From positions 1-7,213 of the forward strand of contig JBKHJZ010000163.1 of NCBI GenBank assembly GCA_046537875.1: a stretch of 7,213 nt of DNA, written 5' to 3'. The stretch's first letter is position 1. Every line of letters starts with the position of its first letter. The position numbers and the translations under genes were made by a program. Positions 1 to 5,257 of this stretch are shown one piece after another. This DNA is from JBKHJZ01 sp046537875. GTDB taxonomy: Bacteria; Actinomycetota; Acidimicrobiia; Acidimicrobiales; VFJN01. Below the pieces are notes generated by a model. That model was not told where the DNA came from. It saw only the letters and a list, made by a program, of their open reading frames with translations, and did not search any database.

Positions 1-2
1 AT

Positions 3-19
3 ATACCCCTATAGGGTAT
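3..19. promoter_or_regulatory. CsoR/CstR-family operator (candidate)
   Basis: The sequence ATACCC-CTATA-GGGTAT is an inverted repeat with six-base arms and a five-base centre. It matches the TACCC/GGGTA architecture of operators bound by CsoR-family repressors (copper-sensing CsoR, persulfide-sensing CstR). Its right arm overlaps a good -10 hexamer (17-22), so a bound repressor would block RNA polymerase. The adjacent gene is a copper-type P1B-3 ATPase, which favours a CsoR-like metal sensor. The site alone cannot separate CsoR from CstR. No csoR gene lies in the window. Confidence 0.72.
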
Positions 20-22
20 GAT
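17..22 (+). promoter_or_regulatory. -10 element of the ATPase promoter
   Basis: TATGAT matches the consensus TATAAT at five of six positions and fits the actinobacterial TANNNT form. It predicts a transcript start near base 29 and a short leader carrying the ribosome site AGGGGG (35-40). The matching -35 would fall just outside the left edge, so it cannot be checked here. Confidence 0.55.
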
Positions 23-45
23 CCACAGCGGGCCAGGGGGCACCG

Positions 46-2136
46 ATGAGCACCACGCACGACCATCAGCCCACGATCCCGGCCGGGGACGCCGGCCCGT
101 CGCACGACCCACCCGCGGACCATCACGAGCGCGCCGCCCACGGCAAGCACACCGGGCACGACCCCGCGATGTTCCGGGACCGCTTCTGGCTGTCGCTGCT
201 GCTGACGATCCCCATCGTCCTCACCAGCGACACGATCATGGACTGGTTCGGCTACCGGCTCGACTTCCCCGGCATCGAGTGGATCGGGCCCGTGCTCGGC
301 ACCGTGGTGCTCCTCTACGGCGGCTGGCCGTTCCTGGTGGGCGGCATCGCCGAGGCCCGCAGCCGGCAGCCCGGCATGATGCTGCTCATCTCGATGGCGA
401 TCGTGGTGGCCTACGTGGCCTCCCTCGCCACCAGCTTCGACCTCCTCGATCTCGAGTTCTGGTGGGAGCTCGCCGCGCTGGTCACGATCATGCTCTTCGG
501 CCACTGGCAGGAGATGAAGGCCATCGGGCAGGCGCGGGGCGCGCTGGAGGCCCTGGCCGAGCTCCTTCCCGACGACGCCGAGCGGGTCGGCGACGACGGC
601 AACCTGGAGACGGTTCCCCTCTCCGCGCTCGAGGTCGGCGACGTGGTGCTGGTCCGTCCCGGCGCCCGGGTGCCCGCCGACGGCGAGGTGATCGACGGCG
701 CCGCCGAGCTGGACGAGTCGATGGTCACCGGCGAGTCGCGCCCGGTTCCCCGCGAGGTCGGCGACCGGGTGGTCGCGGGCACGGTCGCCACCGACTCGTC
801 GCTGCGTGTGCGCGTACGGGCGACCGGCGAGGACACGGCGCTGGCCGGCATCCGCCGCCTCGTGGCCGAGGCCCAGTCGAGCGGCAGCCGGGCGCAGGCC
901 CTCGCCGACCGCTTCGCCGGGCTGCTCTTCTACATCGCCGCGCTCGCCGCCGTGCTCACGTTCGCGGCCTGGATCGCCCTCGGCGACGGTGGTGACGCCG
1001 TCGTCCGCACGGTCACGGTGCTCGTGATCGCCTGCCCCCACGCGCTCGGCCTGGCCATCCCGCTGGTGATCTCGCTCTCCACCGCGCTCTCGGCCCGGGC
1101 GGGGATCCTGGTGAAGGACCGGCTGGCCCTCGAGCGGATGCGCACGGTCGACACCGTCCTGTTCGACAAGACCGGCACCCTCACCGAGGGCAGGCACACG
1201 GTCGCGGGCGTCGTGGCGGCGCCCGGCCACCGCGAGGCGGACGTGCTCCGGCTGGCCGGGGCGGTGGAGTCCGAGAGCGAGCACCCGCTGGCCAAGGCCA
1301 TCGTCCAGGCCGCCACCGAGCGGGGTGAGGTCGCCCGGGCCGGCGGGTTCCGCGCGCTCACCGGCCGGGGCGTCGAGGCCACCCTGGACGGCGCGACCTA
1401 CGCGGTGGGCGGGCCCGCGCTGCTGCGCGACCTGGGCGTCGCCGCGCCCACCGAGCTCGACGAGACCCTCGCCGGCTGGCGGGCGCGGGGTGCCACCGTG
1501 CTGCACCTGGTGCGGACCGACGGCGCGACGGCGGGCGGCGGCGAGGTGATCGGTGCGCTCTCGCTCGAGGACACCGTGCGCCCCGAGGCGGCCGAGGCCG
1601 TGGCCCAGCTGCGGGCGCTCGGCGTCGACCACCTGGTCATGATCACCGGCGACGCCCGCGAGGTGGCCGACGCGGTGGCGCGGGAGCTGGGCATCGACGA
1701 GGTGTTCGCCGAGGTGCTGCCGGAGGACAAGGACCGGGCGGTCACCGATCTCCAGCACCGGGGCCTGCGGGTGGCGATGGTCGGCGACGGCGTGAACGAC
1801 GCCCCCGCGCTCGCCCGGGCCGACGTCGGCATCGCGATCGGCGCCGGAACCGACGTGGCGATCGAGTCGGCCGGCGTGGTGCTCGCCTCCAGCGACCCCC
1901 GGGCGGTCACCAGCGTCGTGCGGCTCTCGCAGGCGAGCTACCGCAAGATGGTCCAGAACCTCGGCTGGGCGGCCGGCTACAACGTGGTGGCCATCCCGCT
2001 GGCCGCCGGCGTGCTCGCCTGGGCCGGTGTCACGCTGGCCCCGGCGGTCGGCGCTCTGCTCATGAGCGGCTCCACCGTGGTGGTCGCCCTGAACGCGCAG
2101 CTCCTGCGGCGCGTGGACCTGGCCCCGGCACCTTGA
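46..2136 (+). CDS. copB: P1B-3 heavy-metal translocating P-type ATPase (CopB-like copper exporter)
   Basis: This is an integral membrane, ATP-driven metal exporter of 696 aa, a normal family length. The start is supported by AGGGGG at 35-40, five bases upstream. The N-terminus is His-rich (eight His in residues 1-38) and has no Cys-type HMA domain. Four TM helices follow (about 47-65, 81-100, 110-130, 138-154). Next come the actuator loop with TGES (228-231), TM5 (about 291-311), TM6 with CPH (330-332), and the phosphorylation motif DKTGT (D374). The nucleotide domain has the SEHP motif (H413-P414) and GDGVNDAP (580-587). TM7 has N638-X6-YN-X4-P651, and TM8 has MSGST...NA (673-684). These three membrane signatures are those defined for P1B-3 (Cu2+/Cu+ export). 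C330 is the only Cys in the protein. Regulation is probably by a CsoR-type repressor at 3-19. The metal is inferred from family membership. Function as a metal P-type ATPase is near certain. Confidence 0.95.
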   Translation: MSTTHDHQPTIPAGDAGPSHDPPADHHERAAHGKHTGHDPAMFRDRFWLSLLLTIPIVLTSDTIMDWFGYRLDFPGIEWIGPVLGTVVLLYGGWPFLVGGIAEARSRQPGMMLLISMAIVVAYVASLATSFDLLDLEFWWELAALVTIMLFGHWQEMKAIGQARGALEALAELLPDDAERVGDDGNLETVPLSALEVGDVVLVRPGARVPADGEVIDGAAELDESMVTGESRPVPREVGDRVVAGTVATDSSLRVRVRATGEDTALAGIRRLVAEAQSSGSRAQALADRFAGLLFYIAALAAVLTFAAWIALGDGGDAVVRTVTVLVIACPHALGLAIPLVISLSTALSARAGILVKDRLALERMRTVDTVLFDKTGTLTEGRHTVAGVVAAPGHREADVLRLAGAVESESEHPLAKAIVQAATERGEVARAGGFRALTGRGVEATLDGATYAVGGPALLRDLGVAAPTELDETLAGWRARGATVLHLVRTDGATAGGGEVIGALSLEDTVRPEAAEAVAQLRALGVDHLVMITGDAREVADAVARELGIDEVFAEVLPEDKDRAVTDLQHRGLRVAMVGDGVNDAPALARADVGIAIGAGTDVAIESAGVVLASSDPRAVTSVVRLSQASYRKMVQNLGWAAGYNVVAIPLAAGVLAWAGVTLAPAVGALLMSGSTVVVALNAQLLRRVDLAPAP

Positions 2137-2162
2137 GCTCGCCGGTCGCCCGCCGGGGGCCG

Positions 2163-2180
2163 CCCGCCGCCGCCGGCGGG
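2163..2180. terminator. GC hairpin between convergent genes
   Basis: CCCGCCG (2163-2169), a four-base loop and CGGCGGG (2174-2180) form a perfect 7-bp stem. It sits in the 44-bp gap between the stop of the ATPase and the stop of the convergent acetyltransferase gene, where a bidirectional terminator is expected. There is no T-tract on either strand, so it would be a non-canonical, actinobacterial-style terminator at best. Chance formation in GC-rich DNA is possible. Confidence 0.4.
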
Positions 2181-2465
2181 TCAGGCGACGGCCAGCAGCC
2201 CGGAATACTCCGGGTGGCTGTCGATGAACCCCGCGACGTACCAGCAGTGCGGATCGACCCGCCGGCCCGACGCCCCTATGTCGTCGAGGGCGTGGGCGAC
2301 CAGGCGGGCGGCGAGACCCCGGTGGCGCATCTCGGGCACCACCTCGGTGTGGGGCATCACGACCACGTCGCCGTAGATCCGGTAGTCGGCCACACCGACG
2401 ACCCGACCGTCGACCAGGATCTCGTAGCGCGACCTCCCGGTGGCGTTCCGTACCTCGATCTCCAT
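2181..2465 (-). CDS. Small GNAT-fold N-acetyltransferase (COG2388/NATD1-like)
   Basis: This is a 94-aa single-domain protein resembling the short YjdJ/NATD1-type GNAT proteins, which are themselves about 90-100 aa. The N-terminal strands read RYEILVDGRVVGVADY (13-28). The segment around HTEVVPEMRHRGLAARLV (39-56) carries the shortened acetyl-CoA pyrophosphate loop (RHRGLA, 47-52). The C-terminus has the subfamily's P-x-C-x-Y pattern (P72, C74, Y76) and a terminal HPEY (84-87). The start is supported by GAGG five bases upstream (2471-2474). It is probably cytoplasmic. The acceptor substrate is unknown for most of this subfamily. It lies 84 bp downstream of the MBL-rhodanese gene on the same strand and may be co-transcribed with it. 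It is convergent with the metal ATPase. Confidence 0.85.
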   Translation of the reverse strand: MEIEVRNATGRSRYEILVDGRVVGVADYRIYGDVVVMPHTEVVPEMRHRGLAARLVAHALDDIGASGRRVDPHCWYVAGFIDSHPEYSGLLAVA

Positions 2466-2549
2466 GACGACCTCGTTCCTGCGCCGTGACCTCGGTCGTG
2501 AAGCGGACTCAGCACGCCCGACAGCACGGCCGAGCGTACCCGTGGCACC

Positions 2550-3941
2550 TCATCGCTCGGTCGGGTAGCCGGCCCGCTTCCAGGCGGTCATCCCGCCGAG
2601 CACGTTGACCACGTCGCGGCCTTGCGACGCGAGCAGGCTCGCCGCCACCGACGAGCGGTAGCCCGACCCGCACACGGTGGCCACCACCGGTGCATCGGGA
2701 ACCTCGCCGAGCCGGTCGGGCAGCTCACCGCCGGTGATGAAGGTGGCGCCGTCGATGTGCCCCGCGGTCCACTCGGCCGGTTGGCGGACGTCGAGCACGG
2801 CGACCTCGTCGCGCTCGACCATCTCCCGCAGCTCGTGGACCGTCGCCTGCGGGATCCCCTCGAGCGGCCGGGCGGCGGTGCGCCAGCCCATCATGCCGCC
2901 GGCCAGCCAGCCCTCGGGCGGCGGGTAGCCGATCCGCAGGAGCTGCCACGTCGCCTCCCAGAGATCCTCGGGGCGATCGAGCACCAGCACCACGCGGGCG
3001 TCGGCCGGCAGCACCGTGCCCGCCCAGGTGGCGAAGCTCGATCCGAGCCCGACGTTCAGGGCGCCGGGGATGTGCGAGGCGCCGAACGCCTCCGGGGTGC
3101 GGACGTCGAGGACGACGGCGCCGTCGGCCCGGGCCCGCTCGACATCGTCGGGTGGGAGGGCCGGCGGCTCGGTGAGGACACCGAGCAGCGGCACGCCACC
3201 GAGGTTCTGGGCGCGCATCCGCGCCCAGTACGGGGGCACGGCCGGCAGGTCGTCGAGGCGGATGCACTCCCTCACGAACTCGTCGGTGGCATCCACCTCC
3301 GCCAGCAGCGGGTTGGTCCGGCGCTCGTAGCCCACCGTGGTGGACAGGCGCGAGCCGATGTTCCCGCCGCAGAGGCTCCCGGACACGTGCGTCGGGAAGA
3401 CCTCCACGTGGTCCGGCAATCGGAGGATCTTCTCCTGCAGCGTGTGGCAGAACTGGCGCGCCGCCTCCTCGGCGTCCCGGCGGGTGCCGAGGAGGTCGGG
3501 CCGGGCGAGGTCGCCCACCAGGAGGGCGCCACCCGACAGGAGCATCACCGGCTCGTCGGCGCTCGCCGAGCGGTCGTAGAGGAGGAGGCTGACGTGCTCG
3601 GGTGTGTGGCCCGGCGTGTGCAGCACCTCGATGCCCACCTCGCCCATCTCGACGACCTCGCCGTCGTGGACGGCGCGGTGGTCGTAGTCCAGCTTCGCCT
3701 CGGCCGAGCCCAGCACGGTCATGGCCTGCCGCTGGGTCAGCTCGGCCAGGCCCGACAGGTAGTCGTTGTGCCCGTGGCTGTCGATCCCGTACGCGATCCG
3801 CATGCCCTGCGCCCGGGCCGCGGCGAAGTACGCATCCACCTGCCGCTGGGGATCGAGCACCAGCGCCTCGCCCGTGTCCTCGGAGCCGACCAGGTAGCTG
3901 GCATGGCCGAGGCTGTCGAGGAAGAACTGCTGGAAGAACAT
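2550..3941 (-). CDS. MBL-fold / double rhodanese fusion (persulfide dioxygenase-like sulfurtransferase)
   Basis: This 463-aa cytoplasmic protein has an ETHE1-like MBL domain (about 1-215) and two rhodanese domains (about 266-360 and 366-460), the layout of CstB-type persulfide-handling fusions. In the MBL domain, HGHNDY (56-61) stands where ETHE1 proteins have HxHxDH. HTPGHT (108-113, H112) and PTH...GSLCGG (183-193) are present. The motif usually read as TGDALF is SGGALL (136-141), so the expected third iron ligand Asp is G138. The first rhodanese lacks a catalytic Cys (D322 at the loop position). The second has an intact CGSGYRS loop (C424). The start has a strong AAGGAGG (3948-3954) six bases upstream. 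It lies 76 bp downstream of the epoxide hydrolase and 84 bp upstream of the acetyltransferase gene. A sulfane-sulfur role is well supported by family. Actual dioxygenase activity is doubtful. Confidence 0.9.
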   Translation of the reverse strand: MFFQQFFLDSLGHASYLVGSEDTGEALVLDPQRQVDAYFAAARAQGMRIAYGIDSHGHNDYLSGLAELTQRQAMTVLGSAEAKLDYDHRAVHDGEVVEMGEVGIEVLHTPGHTPEHVSLLLYDRSASADEPVMLLSGGALLVGDLARPDLLGTRRDAEEAARQFCHTLQEKILRLPDHVEVFPTHVSGSLCGGNIGSRLSTTVGYERRTNPLLAEVDATDEFVRECIRLDDLPAVPPYWARMRAQNLGGVPLLGVLTEPPALPPDDVERARADGAVVLDVRTPEAFGASHIPGALNVGLGSSFATWAGTVLPADARVVLVLDRPEDLWEATWQLLRIGYPPPEGWLAGGMMGWRTAARPLEGIPQATVHELREMVERDEVAVLDVRQPAEWTAGHIDGATFITGGELPDRLGEVPDAPVVATVCGSGYRSSVAASLLASQGRDVVNVLGGMTAWKRAGYPTER

Positions 3942-4017
3942 GGTCTGCCTCCTTCCGGCAGCGCGCCTACCCGACGCGAGCCCGGGTAACCCTCGTTGCG
4001 CCGGCCCGGGCGCCCGG

Positions 4018-5016
4018 TCAGCTGCCCTCGCGACGGACCTGCGCGACGAAGTCGAGGAGGGCGGCGTTGACCTCGCCGGGTGCCTCCTGCTGCACCCAGT
4101 GACCGGCCCCGTCGATCAGCACGGTGCCGCGGTGGTCGGCGAGCCGGCCCTCCATCATCGAGGGCGGGCTCATCAGCAGCACGGGGTCGAGGCGCCCGGC
4201 GATGAACAGCGACGGCGCCTCGACGGTCGCATCGGCGACGTGCTCGGTGAGCGCCCAGTTGCGGTCGAGATTGCGATACCAGTTCAGTCCGCCGGTGAAG
4301 CCCGTGCGCGAGAACTCGGCGACGTAGTGGTCGAGCTCGTCGGGGCGCAGCCAGTCGGGAAGGCGGTCGGGCTCCGGCAGGCGCTCGACGAACCCGCGGC
4401 CGTCCGGGGCGAGGGCCGCCGCCATGTCGACGTCGCCGGCGGTGGCCAGGGTGAGGCCGGCCAGCATCCGTCGCATGGTCGTGGCCGGGTCACGCCCAAG
4501 GTCGGCGTCGGCGACCCCCGGCTGCTGGAAGTAGAGCATGTAGAAGAACGCGTCGCCGACGATCTCCCGCATCCGCTGCGTGGGCGGGGCCGACGGCCGG
4601 GGGACGAAGGGCACGCTCAAGCCGGCGACGCCGGCGACCCGCTCGGGTGCCAGCAGCGCCAGCGTCCAGACGACGATCGCCCCCCAGTCGTGCCCCACGA
4701 AGACGGCCCGCTCCTCGCCGATGTCGTCGAGCAGGCCGAGCAGGTCGCCGGTGAGGTGCTCGATGTCGTAGTCCTCGATGGCATCGGGCCGGCTCGACCG
4801 TCCGTACCCCCGCTGGTCGGGGGCCAGCACCCGACAACCCGCGGAAGCGAGGGGGGCGATCTGGTGCCGCCAGGAGTAGGCGAGCTCGGGGAAGCCGTGG
4901 GCCAGCACCACGGGGTATCCGGCACCGGCGTCGAGCACGTGGAGGTCGACATCGCCGGTGCGGAACGTGCGCTCGCGCACCGGTGGCGGATCGTGGGCTC
5001 CGGTGTCCTCGGGCAT
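4018..5016 (-). CDS. Epoxide hydrolase, alpha/beta-hydrolase fold (EphA/soluble EH-like)
   Basis: This 332-aa enzyme is predicted to open epoxides to vicinal diols. All elements of the soluble epoxide hydrolase active site are visible: oxyanion-hole HGFPE (40-44), nucleophile D110 in GHDWG (108-112), cap-domain tyrosines Y159 (in YMLYFQQPG) and Y247 (in NWYRN), charge-relay acid D277 (GRLDP) and catalytic H306 (GAGHW). The length fits actinobacterial EphA-type proteins. I chose ATG at 5016. The frame stays open far upstream, but that part lies antisense to the ligase gene and has no hydrolase-like sequence. No Shine-Dalgarno precedes 5016. Instead TACGGT sits at leaderless distance. There is no signal peptide, so it is cytoplasmic. 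It is divergent from the acyl-CoA ligase. The natural substrate is unknown; fatty acid, terpene or xenobiotic epoxides are all possible. Confidence 0.93.
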   Translation of the reverse strand: MPEDTGAHDPPPVRERTFRTGDVDLHVLDAGAGYPVVLAHGFPELAYSWRHQIAPLASAGCRVLAPDQRGYGRSSRPDAIEDYDIEHLTGDLLGLLDDIGEERAVFVGHDWGAIVVWTLALLAPERVAGVAGLSVPFVPRPSAPPTQRMREIVGDAFFYMLYFQQPGVADADLGRDPATTMRRMLAGLTLATAGDVDMAAALAPDGRGFVERLPEPDRLPDWLRPDELDHYVAEFSRTGFTGGLNWYRNLDRNWALTEHVADATVEAPSLFIAGRLDPVLLMSPPSMMEGRLADHRGTVLIDGAGHWVQQEAPGEVNAALLDFVAQVRREGS

Positions 5017-5023
5017 CCGTTGA

Positions 5024-5029
5024 ACCGTA
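5024..5029 (-). promoter_or_regulatory. -10 element, probably leaderless, for the epoxide hydrolase gene
   Basis: On the minus strand TACGGT fits the actinobacterial TANNNT -10. Seven bases separate it from the A of the ATG at 5016, the spacing expected if transcription begins at the start codon. The absence of any Shine-Dalgarno sequence fits this reading. There is no recognisable -35, which is common for such promoters. Confidence 0.4.
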
Positions 5030-5118
5030 ACGCCCGCTCCCCACACCCGCCCCGACGACGTCCCCGCCCTCCGCCGCCCCGAGGTCATGAGCTCCACACC
5101 GACCAGCCCGAGGCCCCA

Positions 5119-5136
5119 GGTTCCGGATCCGGAACC
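5119..5136. promoter_or_regulatory. Perfect 18-bp palindrome, candidate operator in divergent promoter region
   Basis: GGTTCCGGATCCGGAACC is a perfect 18-bp inverted repeat without a spacer. It lies roughly midway between the divergent starts of the epoxide hydrolase (5016) and the acyl-CoA ligase (5258). Size, symmetry and position suit a dimeric regulator such as a TetR-family protein. That family assignment is inference, and no regulator gene is present in the window. As a DNA hairpin it would have only a short loop, and its mid-intergenic position does not suggest a terminator. Confidence 0.6.
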
Positions 5137-5185
5137 CATCGCCTCGGGCCACACCCTGCGGAACCCGGTGCCTCGGGCGCCACCC
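5130..5185. repeat. Two-copy direct repeat, 27-nt units with a 29-bp period
   Basis: Units at 5130-5156 and 5159-5185 match at 22 of 27 positions. Each has CGGAACCC, three unmatched bases, GCCTCGGGC, then a C/A-rich end (CACACCC and GCCACCC). The first unit starts inside the palindrome at 5119-5136, so the second unit supplies an additional CGGAACC half-site. This may be a tandem duplication that created a second regulator contact. Confidence 0.6.
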
Positions 5186-5196
5186 GGGCGTGACGA

Positions 5197-5225
5197 TTGG
5201 CACGTCGCCGGCGGTGTGTTTGGAT
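5197..5225 (+). promoter_or_regulatory. Possible promoter of the acyl-CoA ligase gene
   Basis: TTGGCA (5197-5202) matches the -35 consensus TTGACA at five of six positions. Seventeen bases downstream, TTGGAT (5220-5225) is a weak -10 (three of six). The predicted transcript start is near 5232, giving a leader of about 26 bases that contains the ribosome site. The poor -10 keeps confidence low. Confidence 0.3.
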
Positions 5226-5243
5226 GCACGCGGGACGCCGATC

Positions 5244-5251
5244 GGGGGGAG
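5244..5251 (+). promoter_or_regulatory. Ribosome binding site fixing the ligase start
   Basis: GGGGGGAG lies six bases before ATG 5258. It decides in favour of that codon over an in-frame upstream ATG at 5087, whose extension is Pro-rich, unlike any acyl-CoA ligase N-terminus, and would run across the palindrome and repeats. Confidence 0.6.
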
Positions 5252-5257
5252 CCGACC

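Noticed and set aside
18..995. Plus-strand open frame starting at ATG 18
   Set aside because: Arg/Ala/Pro-rich frame-shifted shadow of the P-type ATPase. Its ATG lies inside the operator/-10.
2530..2560. CCGAGCG...CGCTCGG inverted repeat at the end of the MBL-rhodanese gene as a terminator
   Set aside because: A 7-bp stem with a 17-base loop and no T-tract is within chance for this composition. The following same-strand gene may be co-transcribed.
2622..3989. Plus-strand open frame of 455 codons antisense to the MBL-rhodanese gene
   Set aside because: Low-complexity His/Arg/Gly/Val shadow of a gene with clear MBL and rhodanese motifs. There is no family resemblance and no ribosome site.
4006..4017. 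CCGGGCGCCCGG palindrome directly after the epoxide hydrolase stop
   Set aside because: Loopless 12-mer of only G and C. As a hairpin it leaves a 4-bp stem, too weak to call a terminator.
3940..5193. Plus-strand open frame of 417 codons antisense to the epoxide hydrolase
   Set aside because: Opposite-strand shadow. The hydrolase reading has every catalytic residue in order.
5087..5257. Upstream ATG 5087 as the ligase start
   Set aside because: It adds 57 Pro-rich residues foreign to the family and crosses the palindrome and repeats. ATG 5258 has a good ribosome site and a normal N-terminus.
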